From positions 124,001-188,000 of the forward strand of contig NZ_SRXT01000006.1 of the NCBI RefSeq assembly GCF_004792685.1: a stretch of 64,000 bases of DNA. The letters are read 5' to 3'. The notes under the pieces were generated by a model. The model had not been told where the DNA came from and searched no databases. It worked only from the letters and a program-made list of their open reading frames with translations. Below, one piece after another: positions 41,660 to 50,694 of this stretch. Position 1 is the stretch's first letter, and each line of letters begins with the position of its first letter. Both the position numbers and the translations under genes were made by a program. The DNA is from Sphingomonas gei (GTDB lineage Bacteria; Pseudomonadota; Alphaproteobacteria; Sphingomonadales; Sphingomonadaceae).

Positions 41660-43093
41660 ATGCCATCAGAATATGCCAAGCGTGCGTCCTTTCTGCCAGC
41701 GGCAAGAGCGGGCAGCGGAATTGCGATCCTGGCGGCGCTTGCCGTCGTCTCGCTGTCTCCGGCGACAATGGCGGGTCCGGCTTCGCGCGCGCAGGCCGAA
41801 TCCGCCTGGCGCGATGTGACTCCCCGCGCCGGGCTCGCCGGCTGGCATCCGACCGGCGGCAAGGCGACCTATGAAGTGGTGAATGGCGAGGTCATCGGCC
41901 GGGCCGCGCCGGGGTCGACCAACAGCTGGCTCGTCTCCGACGCGCTCTATGGCGATTTCATCCTCGAATATGACGCCAAGACCGATCCTGCGCTCAATTC
42001 GGGCATGATGATTCGCGGCCAGAGCAGGCCGGATTATCGGAACGGCGCCGTCCATGGCTATCAGGCCGAGATCGACCCATCGGTGCGCGGCTGGAGCGGC
42101 GGCCTTTATGACGAGCAGCGCCGGCAATGGCTCTACACACTCGGCCGCAACGATGCCGCACGACGCACTTTCCGGCAGGGCGACTGGAACCACTACCGAG
42201 TCGAGGCGATCGGCAATCGGCTGCGCACGTGGATCAACGGCGTCCCTGCCGCGGATGTGGTCGACGACACCGATGCGCGCGGCTTCATCGCCTTTCAGGT
42301 GCACGCGATTTCCGACGCCGAGGCAAGCCGCAAGCCCGAGGTGCGCTTCCGCAAGATCCGCGTGATCACCGATTCGCCGGCGCGCTTCGTCTCGCCCCCG
42401 ACCGGGCTCGAGCAGCAGGGCTGGCTTTCGAATCGATTGTCGGACGTCGAGCGGCGCGCCGGGTGGAAATTGCTCTGGGACGGCACGACGGCGAATGGCT
42501 GGCGCGGCATCAAGCGCAAGGGCTTTCCGCAAAAGGGCTGGACGATCCGCGACGGAATTCTCTCGGTCGAAGGCAGCGGCGGCGGCGATATCGTCACTGC
42601 GGGCGCCTATCGCAATTTCGAGCTTTCGGTCGATTTCCGGCTGAGCCGCGGCGCGAACAGCGGGATCAAATATCTGCTCGATGCCCAGCAATTGGCAAAG
42701 GGCGAAGGCCTGGGCCTAGAATATCAATTGATCGACGACGAGCGGCATATCGACGCCAAATTGGGCCGCGACGGCAACCGCAGCCTTGCCTCGCTCTACG
42801 ACCTGATCCCGGCAAGCAACCTGCTGGACCCCACCCATCCAGGCAAGCGGATCAACCCGCCGGGCGAATGGAACCGGGCAGTGATCGTGGTGCGCGGCAA
42901 CCATGTCGAGCATTGGCTCAACGGCTTCAAGATGGTCGAATATGAGCGCGGCTCGCCGGAATTCCGCGCGCTGGTCGCGCAGAGCAAGTTCGCCGGTAAA
43001 TCGAACTTCGGCGAGGCAAAGGAGGCGCCGATCCTGCTCCAGGATCATGGCGACAAGGTCGATTTCCGATCGATCAAGCTACGCGCGTTTTGA
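41660..43093 (+). CDS. Tandem DUF1080 protein (3-keto-glycoside hydrolase/lyase family)
   Basis: The product (477 aa) has an N-terminal hydrophobic export segment (IAILAALAVVSLSPATMA). It has two DUF1080 concanavalin-like domains in tandem. Domain 1 is ~45-230 (GLAGWHPTGGKATYEVVNGEV, GDFILEYDAKTDPALNSGMMIRGQ). Domain 2 is ~245-477 (WKLLWDGTTANGWRGIKRKGF, NFELSVDFRLSRGANSGIKYLL, GLGLEYQLIDDERH). DUF1080 members include 3-keto-disaccharide/glycoside cleaving enzymes that act on products of Gfo/Idh oxidoreductases. It is first in the divergent operon. The ATG at 41660 was preferred for its position before the signal segment. Confidence 0.85.
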   Translation: MPSEYAKRASFLPAARAGSGIAILAALAVVSLSPATMAGPASRAQAESAWRDVTPRAGLAGWHPTGGKATYEVVNGEVIGRAAPGSTNSWLVSDALYGDFILEYDAKTDPALNSGMMIRGQSRPDYRNGAVHGYQAEIDPSVRGWSGGLYDEQRRQWLYTLGRNDAARRTFRQGDWNHYRVEAIGNRLRTWINGVPAADVVDDTDARGFIAFQVHAISDAEASRKPEVRFRKIRVITDSPARFVSPPTGLEQQGWLSNRLSDVERRAGWKLLWDGTTANGWRGIKRKGFPQKGWTIRDGILSVEGSGGGDIVTAGAYRNFELSVDFRLSRGANSGIKYLLDAQQLAKGEGLGLEYQLIDDERHIDAKLGRDGNRSLASLYDLIPASNLLDPTHPGKRINPPGEWNRAVIVVRGNHVEHWLNGFKMVEYERGSPEFRALVAQSKFAGKSNFGEAKEAPILLQDHGDKVDFRSIKLRAF

Positions 43094-43103
43094 GGAGATG
43101 ACG

Positions 43104-44417
43104 ATGATCGACCGCCGAACCGCGATAAAGGGTGCAGGCGCCGTGCTGGGAACGGCGATGAGCGCGCGAAGCTATGCGAAGATCATGGGCGCCAACGATC
43201 GGCTGCGAGTCGCGATCGTCGGTGTGAACGGCCGCGGGCAGGCGCATATGAGTGCCTTTACGAAGCTGCCGAACGTCGAGATCACCCATTTCGTTGATGT
43301 CGATTCCGACGTGCTGGCGAAGCGCGCGGCGCAGTTCGCGGCCAGGGGGCACAAGGCGCCGCAGACCGAACGCGACTACCGCCGGCTGCTCGACAGCAAG
43401 GAGGCGGATGTCGTCACCGTTGCCACTCCCGATCACTCGCACGCCAAGATCGCGATCGACGCGATGGATGCCAACCGCCACGTCTATTGCGAAAAGCCGA
43501 TCGGATTGGCGCCGGCCGAGGGCGAGGCGATGATCGCGCATCAGGCGCGCACCAAACGGTACCTCCAGGTCGGCAACCAGCAGCGCTCGAGTGCCGAAAC
43601 GCAGCAGCTTGCCGCATTGATCAAGGGCGGCGCGCTGGGCGACGTGTATGAGGCGCAGACCTGGTACGCCAATAATCGCGTCTCGATCGGGCGCGGGCAC
43701 GAGACCGCGCCGCCGCCGAACCTCGATTGGGATCTGTGGCAGGGGCCGCGCCCGCGCGGGCCGTATCGTTCGAATCTCGTGCCCTATAACTGGCACTGGT
43801 TCTGGAAATACGGCACCGGCGAGACCTGCAACAATGCGATGCACGAACTCGACGTCGCGCGCTGGATGATGGGGCTAGGTTTCCCCGAAAAGGTTACAGC
43901 GCGCGGATCGCGCCAGTTCTTCCGCGGCGACGATTGGGAGATGTACGACACGCTGTCGCTCGATCTCGCCTATCCGGGCGGGCGCACGATCCGCTGGGAC
44001 GGCAATAGCTGCAACGGCATGTTGCGCTATGGTCGCGGACGCGGCGTGCTGCTGCTCGGGACCAAGGGCTCGGCGGTGGTCGACCGCAACGGCTTCGAAC
44101 TGTTCGATCTGGCGGGCAAGATGACCCGCGAGGTCAAGGCGCCGGCAACATCGGAAACCACCGGGACCGTCGGAGAGGGTGCGCTCGACGTGTATCACGC
44201 CGGCAATCTGGTCGACGTGATCCGCGGGCGCGCATCGGCGCTGGCCTCGCCGATCCGCGAGGGGCACATCAGCACCACGCTTTGCCATCTCGGCAACATC
44301 GCCTATCGGACCAACCAGATCCTGACGCTCGACACCAAGACCGGCATGCCGTCGACCCCGGAGGCGCGGAAGCTCTGGGCCGTGGACTATCAGCCGGGCT
44401 GGGAGGTCAAGGCCTGA
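43104..44417 (+). CDS. Gfo/Idh/MocA family oxidoreductase with Tat-type signal (1)
   Basis: The product (437 aa) begins with a twin-arginine-type leader (MIDRRTAIKGAGAVLGTAMSARS). A Rossmann domain (VAIVGVNGRGQAHMSAF) follows, then TPDHSHAKIAIDAMDANRHVYCEKPIG with the catalytic-type EKP motif, and the Gfo/Idh C-terminal domain (YNWHWFWKYGTGETCNNAMHELDVARW). Such exported members oxidise sugars or glycosides, commonly at C3, with tightly bound NAD(P). The ATG at 43104 has GAGGAG 6 nt upstream. It follows the DUF1080 gene by 10 bp, which supports an oxidase-cleavage pair. Confidence 0.9.
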   Translation: MIDRRTAIKGAGAVLGTAMSARSYAKIMGANDRLRVAIVGVNGRGQAHMSAFTKLPNVEITHFVDVDSDVLAKRAAQFAARGHKAPQTERDYRRLLDSKEADVVTVATPDHSHAKIAIDAMDANRHVYCEKPIGLAPAEGEAMIAHQARTKRYLQVGNQQRSSAETQQLAALIKGGALGDVYEAQTWYANNRVSIGRGHETAPPPNLDWDLWQGPRPRGPYRSNLVPYNWHWFWKYGTGETCNNAMHELDVARWMMGLGFPEKVTARGSRQFFRGDDWEMYDTLSLDLAYPGGRTIRWDGNSCNGMLRYGRGRGVLLLGTKGSAVVDRNGFELFDLAGKMTREVKAPATSETTGTVGEGALDVYHAGNLVDVIRGRASALASPIREGHISTTLCHLGNIAYRTNQILTLDTKTGMPSTPEARKLWAVDYQPGWEVKA

Positions 44418-44434
44418 CCGCTTCCGCGCCTTCG

Positions 44435-45241
44435 ATGCATGTCGAGCGGTTCGCGGCGATGGGGACGCGAGTCGAGCTACATCTGTTCGGCACGGGTGAC
44501 GCCGACGCGCTGCTGTGGGCGCGGCGGGCGATCGAGGCTGTCGACGATGCGCTGACGATCCATCGCCCCTCGGCCACGACTGCGCTCAACGCGCGGCTGC
44601 TGGCGGGGCTGCCCGCTTTTGTCGACGATCGGGTACTGCTCGATGCGCTGATCGAGATCGACGCGGTGCATGCGCTGACGCGCGGCCTGTTCGATCCCGT
44701 GGCCGACGTATTGCGCCCGGGGGCGGGATGGGGGGCGGTTCGTTTTGATCCGCACAATGCGCGGATCGAGGCTTCGCAGCCACTGGCGCTCGATTTTGGC
44801 GGGTTCGGCAAGGGCTTCGCGCTGGATCGGGCGGGCGACGCGCTTAGAAGGGCGGGGGTTACCTCGGCCTTTCTCTGCGCCGGCGAGAGCTCGATCGCCG
44901 TCGTCGGCGAACACCCGCTGGGCGGCGGCTGGCCGGTCGCGATACCGCATCCGCTCGAGCCTGGCCGGTTCCTGGTGGAACTCGAACTGCGCGACGAGGC
45001 GCTGTCGATATCGTCGACCGTGGGCGGGGGGGGCGATGCGCCCGACCGCGCGCCGATGATCCGTCCTAGCGACTGCGCGCTCGTCACTGCTGCGCGCACT
45101 GCGATCGCGGTTGACCATCGCGGTGCGCTTGCCGAAGCGGTCAGCACCGCGCTGATCGTCGCGGCCGACACTCACCTGCTCGACGCGCCCGGCGCGCGGC
45201 GTTTTCTGTTCTCTCATGCTGGAATGTTGGTTGATGCGTAA
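44435..45241 (+). CDS. apbE: ApbE-family FAD:protein FMN transferase
   Basis: The product (268 aa) is an ApbE flavin transferase. Motifs are MGTRVELHLFG, the segment ALDFGGFGKGFALDRAGDALRRAG (DxGG...KG), and LCAGESSIAVVGEHP followed by SISSTV (the T/S-rich FAD site). ApbE moves FMN to a Thr/Ser of a partner protein. There is no signal peptide or lipobox at the ATG, unlike most ApbE proteins, so it may act in the cytoplasm, unless a different start is used. It lies between two Tat-type Gfo/Idh genes and its end overlaps the next start. No FMN-acceptor domain protein was recognised in the window. Confidence 0.85.
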   Translation: MHVERFAAMGTRVELHLFGTGDADALLWARRAIEAVDDALTIHRPSATTALNARLLAGLPAFVDDRVLLDALIEIDAVHALTRGLFDPVADVLRPGAGWGAVRFDPHNARIEASQPLALDFGGFGKGFALDRAGDALRRAGVTSAFLCAGESSIAVVGEHPLGGGWPVAIPHPLEPGRFLVELELRDEALSISSTVGGGGDAPDRAPMIRPSDCALVTAARTAIAVDHRGALAEAVSTALIVAADTHLLDAPGARRFLFSHAGMLVDA

Positions 45242-46496
45242 CGATGCGTTCGATTTGTCACGCCGTTCTTTTCTCGATCGCGTGCTGATGGCCACCGCTG
45301 GCGCCGGAGTCGCCGCGGCCGCGCCCTGGGCGGCGCAGGCCGCCGGCCGTGATCCGCTGGCGGGGCCGCGCGTGCGGATCGGAGTGATCGGCACGGGCGA
45401 TCGCGGCCGCACCTTGATCCGCAACATCCTCAAGACGCGCAATTGCACCGTCGCCGCGGTGTGTGACAATTTCGCGCTGAATCTGGAGAAGGGGCGGGCG
45501 CTGGTCGGGGCGAACACGCCGGCCTTTGCCGATCACCGCGCGATGCTCGACGCTGGCGGGCTCGATGCGGTGGTCATCGCGACTCCGCTCGACCTGCACG
45601 CACGCCAAACGCTCGATGTGTTCGGTGCCGGACTTCACGTGTGGTGCGAGAAGGCGATGGCGCGCACGATCAAGGATTGCAGCGCGATGGTGAAGGCGTC
45701 GCAGGACCGCGGCAAGGTGCTCCAGATCGGGCACCAGCGGATGTTCCATCCGACCTATCTCAACGCGCTGCGCCGCGCCAAGGCGGGCGAGATCGGCCCG
45801 ATCACCCAGATCCGCGCGAGCTGGCATCGCAACACCAGCTGGCGTCGCCCGATCCCCGAGGGGAGCACCGACCGCAAGATCAACTGGCGGCTGTATCGCG
45901 AGAGCTCGGCCGGTCTGATGACCGAATTGGCGACGCACCAGCTGCAGATCGGCAACTGGTTCCTCGAGGATATTCCGACGCGGGTGATCGGATCGGGCAG
46001 CATCTGCTTCTGGAAGGATGGGCGCGAGGTCTATGATCAGGTGGCGCTGATCTACGAATATTCGGGCGGGCGGAAACTCGTCTACACGTCGCTGCTCAAC
46101 AATGCGCGCTACGGCTGCGAGGAGCAGATCCAGGGCAGCAAAGGCACGATCGAGCCCGAGCTCGGCCGGATCTATCAGGAAGTGCCGCCCAAGGTGCTCG
46201 CGCTCCAGCGAATGCAGGAAGACGTCAAGCGCGGCCACAAGCGCGTCGTGCCGATCGGCGGCGCCACCTGGTTCCCCGAGCTTCCGGTGACTACGCCCGG
46301 CGAGTCACTTGGCTGGGGCGAATATGACGAGACGATGCTCCAGTTCGAGGGGTTCGGCGAGGCGGTGCGCGCGGGCAAGCCGCTGCCCGGGCTGCTTGCC
46401 CAGGCCTATGCCGCGAGCGTCGCGTCGCTGCTCGGCGAACAGGCGATGGATCGCGGCGAGGCGATGACCTGGCCGACCGATCTCGTCAAATTGTGA
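45234..46496 (+). CDS. Gfo/Idh/MocA family oxidoreductase with Tat-type signal (2)
   Basis: The product (420 aa) begins with a twin-arginine leader (LSRRSFLDRVLMATAGAGVAAAAPWAAQA). The Rossmann motif RIGVIGTGDRGRTLI is followed by VVIATPLDLHARQTLDVFGAGLHVWCEKAMA, with EKA instead of the usual EKP. The C-terminal domain has KINWRLYRESSAGLMTELATHQLQIGNWFL, a His/Asp-rich segment typical of the active site. Its ATG overlaps the apbE stop, indicating coupling. It probably works as a periplasmic sugar oxidoreductase with the neighbouring homologues. Confidence 0.9.
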   Translation: MRNDAFDLSRRSFLDRVLMATAGAGVAAAAPWAAQAAGRDPLAGPRVRIGVIGTGDRGRTLIRNILKTRNCTVAAVCDNFALNLEKGRALVGANTPAFADHRAMLDAGGLDAVVIATPLDLHARQTLDVFGAGLHVWCEKAMARTIKDCSAMVKASQDRGKVLQIGHQRMFHPTYLNALRRAKAGEIGPITQIRASWHRNTSWRRPIPEGSTDRKINWRLYRESSAGLMTELATHQLQIGNWFLEDIPTRVIGSGSICFWKDGREVYDQVALIYEYSGGRKLVYTSLLNNARYGCEEQIQGSKGTIEPELGRIYQEVPPKVLALQRMQEDVKRGHKRVVPIGGATWFPELPVTTPGESLGWGEYDETMLQFEGFGEAVRAGKPLPGLLAQAYAASVASLLGEQAMDRGEAMTWPTDLVKL

Positions 46497-46509
46497 AGGG
46501 GAAGCAGCC

Positions 46510-47679
46510 GTGACCGATTCCAGCCGCCGCCAGCTTCTCGGCCTGCTTTCCGCAGGCGTGGCCGCGGGCTTCACTGCCGACGCGCTTGCCCAATCGGCGA
46601 CGCGCGGCGACGCCCCGACCGAAGGCGCGCAGGCGCGGCCGGCGCCCGAAGCGAAATACCGCGTGCCGTTCGCAGTGATCGGGCTCGATCATAACCATAT
46701 CTACGGGATCACCGATGCGGTGATCCGCGGCGGCGGGGTGCTGATCAGCTTCCACGCCACCGATCCCAGGCAGATCGCGACGTTCCAGAAGCGCTACCCC
46801 GGGGTGAAGCTTGCGCGGTCGCAGGACGAGATCCTCGAGGATCGCAACATCAAGCTGGTGTGCAGCGCGGCGATACCCGCGCTGCGGGCACCGCTCGGCA
46901 TCCGGGTGATGCGCGCGGGCAAGGACTATCTGAGCGACAAGGCCGCCGTCACTACGCTCCGGCAACTCGCCGAGGTGCGGCGCGCGATCCGGGAGACCGG
47001 CCGCAAGTTCGCGATCATGTATTCGGAGCGGCTCGAAGTGCCCGCGGCGGTGATGGCGGGGCAGCTCGTCCATGACGGCGCGATCGGCAAGGTCATCCAG
47101 ACCGTCAATCTCGCGCCGCACCGGCTCGCGGCGCCGACCCGCCCAGAATGGTTTTGGGACCCGGCGCGCAACGGTGGGATCCTCACCGATGTCGGCAGCC
47201 ACCAGGCCGACCAGTTCGTCTATCTGACGGGCAGCAAGCAGGCGCAGGTCGTTGCGGCGCAGACCGGCAATTTCGGCAACCCCGAGCATCCGAAGTTCGA
47301 GGATTTCGGCGATATGATGCTGCGCGGCGACGGTGGCATGGGTTACGTCCGAGTGGATTGGTTCACGCCCGACGGTTTGCCCACCTGGGGCGACGGGCGG
47401 CTCTTCATCCTTGGCACCGAGGGCTATATCGAGCTGCGGAAATATGTCGATGTCGCCGGACGGTCGGGCGGGAACCATCTGTTCATCGCGGACCGCAAGG
47501 GCGCGCGCTATCTCGACTGTTCGAAGGTGCCGTTGCCGTTCGGGCCGCAGTTCGTGACGGACCTGGTGGAAGGCACGTCGGTCGCGCAGGATCAGCAAGG
47601 CGCCCTGCTTGCGGCCGAATTGGTCCTCACCGCCGAGAAGTTGGCCACGCGGGCGCGGCGGGATGGCCCGGGGGCGTAA
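46510..47679 (+). CDS. Gfo/Idh/MocA-like protein with Tat-type signal (3), atypical nucleotide site
   Basis: The product (389 aa) has a twin-arginine leader (SSRRQLLGLLSAGVAAGFTADALA) and a Gfo/Idh fold: Rossmann domain, LVCSAAIPALRAPLGIRVMRAGKDYLSDKAAVTTL (a DKA in place of EKP), and GGILTDVGSHQADQFVYL. The usual GxGxxG motif is replaced by VIGLDHNHIYGI, so dinucleotide binding may be altered. The start is GTG 46510 with GGGGAA upstream. It is the last gene of the operon and converges on a LysR gene. It may be a divergent subunit or a separate enzyme of the same pathway. Confidence 0.88.
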   Translation: MTDSSRRQLLGLLSAGVAAGFTADALAQSATRGDAPTEGAQARPAPEAKYRVPFAVIGLDHNHIYGITDAVIRGGGVLISFHATDPRQIATFQKRYPGVKLARSQDEILEDRNIKLVCSAAIPALRAPLGIRVMRAGKDYLSDKAAVTTLRQLAEVRRAIRETGRKFAIMYSERLEVPAAVMAGQLVHDGAIGKVIQTVNLAPHRLAAPTRPEWFWDPARNGGILTDVGSHQADQFVYLTGSKQAQVVAAQTGNFGNPEHPKFEDFGDMMLRGDGGMGYVRVDWFTPDGLPTWGDGRLFILGTEGYIELRKYVDVAGRSGGNHLFIADRKGARYLDCSKVPLPFGPQFVTDLVEGTSVAQDQQGALLAAELVLTAEKLATRARRDGPGA

Positions 47680-47699
47680 TCAACCTGTCGGGGGCTGTC

Positions 47700-48593
47700 T
47701 CATTTCCCGATAAAGGCGGCCAGTTCGTCCGGGGCTCCTGTTGGAAACATGGATTTGAGGAAGTCGAGAAACGCGGATACTCGCGCGCTCAGCAGGCGGC
47801 GTGATGGATAGAGCGCCCATAATGCGATGTCCGGCCCGTCGATATCGCCCCAGTGCGCCAGCGTGCCCGCCGCAAGATCATGGCTGACCAGCGATATCGG
47901 AAGGCGCGCGGCGCCGCCGCCGGCGCGGATCGCATCGCGGACCATGATCATCGATGAGAGACTGAGGACCGGGTCGACCGCAATGCGCACCTCGCCATCC
48001 GAGGTCCGCATCGTCCATTGACCGCGCTGGCCGACGGGTCCCCGGACGACCACTGGCACCGCTGTCCCGTCCGTCGGCCGCGCAAGCGGCGGACTGGCCA
48101 CTACCACCAGCCGATCGCGCAGGAAGGCGCGCCCCACCAGGCTCTCGTCCGGATCGGGATCGACGCGGATCACGAGGTCATAGCCTTCCTCGATCATGTC
48201 GACAGCGCGATCTTCGGTGGTCACTTCGAGGCGAACCTCGGGAAATCTGGCGGTGAACTCCGCGGCGAGCTTTCCCATCGCGATCTGCGAGAACAGCAAT
48301 GGCGCGCTGATCCGCAATCGCCCCCGCGGCGTGTTTCCACCCGAAGCGATCGCAGCCGCCGTCTCGTCGAGTTCGGTGAGAAGCGCGCCGGTGCGCTGGT
48401 AGAGCGCGCGCCCCTCCTCGGTCAGCTTGAGCATGCGCGAACCGCGCTCGAACAACCGCAGGTCCAGTTGAGCCTCGAGTTCCGAGACCCGCCGCGACAG
48501 CGTCGCCTTGGGGCGACCGGTGGCGCGGGCAGCGCGACCAAATCCTCCGTGGCGCGCGACGAGATTGAAATCGGCGAGAGCGAGCAGGTCCAT
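47700..48593 (-). CDS. LysR family transcriptional regulator
   Basis: The product (297 aa) has the N-terminal LysR HTH (FNLVARHGGFGRAARATGRPKATLSRRVSELEAQLDLRLFERG). A periplasmic-binding-like effector domain follows (GRLRISAPLLFSQIAMGKLAAEFTARFPEVRLEVTTEDRAVDMIEEGYDLVIRVDP). It is divergent from the NmrA-like gene with a ~105-bp gap and probably regulates it, the common LysR arrangement. The stop faces the Gfo/Idh operon end. Confidence 0.93.
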   Translation of the reverse strand: MDLLALADFNLVARHGGFGRAARATGRPKATLSRRVSELEAQLDLRLFERGSRMLKLTEEGRALYQRTGALLTELDETAAAIASGGNTPRGRLRISAPLLFSQIAMGKLAAEFTARFPEVRLEVTTEDRAVDMIEEGYDLVIRVDPDPDESLVGRAFLRDRLVVVASPPLARPTDGTAVPVVVRGPVGQRGQWTMRTSDGEVRIAVDPVLSLSSMIMVRDAIRAGGGAARLPISLVSHDLAAGTLAHWGDIDGPDIALWALYPSRRLLSARVSAFLDFLKSMFPTGAPDELAAFIGK

Positions 48594-48698
48594 TGTGTTC
48601 CACCAGCGAGACGACCCGTCCAGATATAGCGGCTATTGGATCACATGTGGATCGTTAATTTGCGGAATGCCAGTTCGGCATCAACCAGGAGACACCGA

Positions 48699-49562
48699 AT
48701 GACCATCCTCGTAACCGGCGCCACCGGCCGCATCGGCCGCCATGTGATCGACCAGCTCATCGCCCGCGGTGCCGATGTCCGCGCGCTCGTCCGCGATCCT
48801 GCGACCGCCAACCTTCCGACGGGTGTCGGAATTGCCCAAGGCGATCTCTTCGACATCGACTCGCTGCGCGGGGCGTTTTCAGGTGTCTCGACGCTGTTTC
48901 TGCTGAACGCAGTAGCGGCGGACGAATTCACCCAGGCGCTGGTCGCGCTCAATGTAGCGCGCGAGGCCGGCATCGAGCGGATCGTGTACCTGTCGGTGAT
49001 CCACAGCGATCTCTACGTCAACGTGCCGCACTTCGCGGTCAAGTTCGCGGTAGAGCGCATGATCGAGCAGATGGGCATGTCGGCCACAATCCTGCGCCCG
49101 ACTTATTTCATCAACAACGACGTCAGCATCAAGGAGGTGGTGACCGGCCACGGCGTATATCCGATGCCGATCGGCAGCAAGGGGCTGGCGATGATCGACG
49201 CCCGCGATATCGGCGAGATCGCCGCGATCGAGCTCCTGCGCCGTGAGCAGTCCAGCACGCCGCTTCCGCTCGACCACATCACGCTCGTCGGGCCCGATAC
49301 CCTGACTGGCGCGGACGTCGCCGGCATCTGGAGCGAAGTGCTCGGCCGCCCGATAGCTTATGGCGGCGACGACACTGCCGGGTTCGAACGGAACTTCCGC
49401 CAATTCTCGCCGAACTGGATGGCGTTCGACATGCGGCTGATGGCCGAGCGCTTCCAGAGCGAGGGCATGATCCCCGCGGCCGGCGACGTCGAGCGGCTCA
49501 CCGCGCTGCTGGGTCGTCCGCTGCGCTCCTATCGCGACTTCGCAACCGAGATCGCCGCGTAG
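48699..49562 (+). CDS. NmrA-like NAD(P)-binding protein
   Basis: The product (287 aa) is an atypical SDR of the NmrA/HSCARG group. It has the glycine-rich motif MTILVTGATGRIGRHVIDQL, VRALVRDPATANLPTGVGIAQGDLFD, and the central IERIVYLSVIHSDLY. Such proteins act as NAD(P)H-dependent quinone oxidoreductases or redox sensors. The catalytic YxxxK is not evident. The ATG at 48699 follows AGGAG. It is divergent from a LysR gene, and a hairpin at 49592-49617 ends the unit. Confidence 0.88.
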   Translation: MTILVTGATGRIGRHVIDQLIARGADVRALVRDPATANLPTGVGIAQGDLFDIDSLRGAFSGVSTLFLLNAVAADEFTQALVALNVAREAGIERIVYLSVIHSDLYVNVPHFAVKFAVERMIEQMGMSATILRPTYFINNDVSIKEVVTGHGVYPMPIGSKGLAMIDARDIGEIAAIELLRREQSSTPLPLDHITLVGPDTLTGADVAGIWSEVLGRPIAYGGDDTAGFERNFRQFSPNWMAFDMRLMAERFQSEGMIPAAGDVERLTALLGRPLRSYRDFATEIAA

Positions 49563-49591
49563 ACGGAGTAAATTTCTGAGCCAACATCCCA

Positions 49592-49617
49592 CTGACCCGT
49601 GCCTGGGCACGGGTCAG
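49592..49617. terminator. Hairpin between NmrA-like gene and convergent secreted-protein gene
   Basis: CTGACCCGTGCC pairs with GGCACGGGTCAG in a near-perfect 12-bp inverted repeat with a very short loop. The T tract is poor. It could be a weak intrinsic terminator for either convergent gene or a REP-like palindrome. The interval 49563-49675 holds nothing else. Confidence 0.5.
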
Positions 49618-49675
49618 TCGGTCGGTCTATATTCTGCTGCTCTGATATTCGGTCCGCGAACCTCGGTGGCGCGGT

Positions 49676-50524
49676 TCACGACCGATCGCCATAGGGGAAC
49701 GGCGGGGTCTCGCCACGATCGTCGAGCCTGAAGTGAAACAGGCGACTGGGGCCGTCTTCCGGGATGACGTATAGTTCGCGGCCCTCGATCGCCATTCCTT
49801 CGCCCGTATAGGGCCCGCCGCGGCCCCAAGGCCTGACCGGGCCGATCGCTCCGGCTCGTAGCGTCCGCTTGAGCTTCATCGACGGCCAGTCGATCCAGTC
49901 GACGGCGCCGCTCCACAAGCTCAAGGATCCGCCCGCCACGAGTTGTCCGTCGACGAACTTCATGTCCTGGTAGCGGGTCGGGGAAGGGTTCGGAATCGTC
50001 CGCGCCCGCGCATTGTCGCTCAGATCGAATATGTAGAGCAATGCGCTGTCCCAATTGCCCGCGACGAGGGTACGGCCCGACGCGGCCACACATCCGAGAT
50101 GGTCGGCAACGTGGATCTTCCGGCGTATCTGCAGGCTGTCGGCGTCGACTTCGACGAGCACCGCCGAACTGTTCGGCTTCAACTCCGCGACCGGAACCCA
50201 GATCGAACGGCCGGAAATCGATATTCCGCCGGGATGATATCTTGGCCCGTCGGTCAGCTCCAATCGCCGCAGGAGCTTGCCAGTGCGGCGGTCGAACTCG
50301 TGGATGTAGCCCTTGCGGTTGTTCGGGTCGACCGAGGTGACCCAGATGCGCTGGCTATCGAGTTCGAGGCCCTGAACATGGAACAACTCACCTTCGAGGT
50401 TGAGAGCGTCAAGGAGATGCGCGTGTTCGATCGCGCCGTCGAATGCCTCCGGCGAGGCCATTGCGAGGCTCGACACCACCAGGAAGAGTCCAGTCAAACC
50501 GGATCGAATGGCCTTGCGGATCAT
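49676..50524 (-). CDS. Secreted propeller-like protein of unknown function
   Basis: The product (282 aa) has a signal peptide (ending SLAMAS). Repeating strands suggest a beta-propeller: HVQGLELDSQRIWVTSVDPNNRKGYIHEFDRRTGKLLRRLEL, RYHPGGISISGRSIWVPVAEL, VAASGRTLVAGNWDSALLYIFDLSDN and YTGEGMAIEGRELYVIPEDGPSRLFHF. It resembles SMP-30/NHL-like propellers but no catalytic metal site is obvious. The ATG at 50524 begins the signal peptide. It is transcribed alone. Confidence 0.7.
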   Translation of the reverse strand: MIRKAIRSGLTGLFLVVSSLAMASPEAFDGAIEHAHLLDALNLEGELFHVQGLELDSQRIWVTSVDPNNRKGYIHEFDRRTGKLLRRLELTDGPRYHPGGISISGRSIWVPVAELKPNSSAVLVEVDADSLQIRRKIHVADHLGCVAASGRTLVAGNWDSALLYIFDLSDNARARTIPNPSPTRYQDMKFVDGQLVAGGSLSLWSGAVDWIDWPSMKLKRTLRAGAIGPVRPWGRGGPYTGEGMAIEGRELYVIPEDGPSRLFHFRLDDRGETPPFPYGDRS

Positions 50525-50694
50525 CTGACTTTCCCCCTGGACCTTGCGGTGTCTGCTCCATGGCAAAGTCGTGTGTCAGAAACACTGCACCGTCCGTGGT
50601 CGCGTCCGCGGCGATAGGCGAGCGTCAGTTCGGGCCACTGTCATTACCCTGTTAACAATCGCCCCGATGACGGCGCCCGGAGGTAGGGCGGTAA

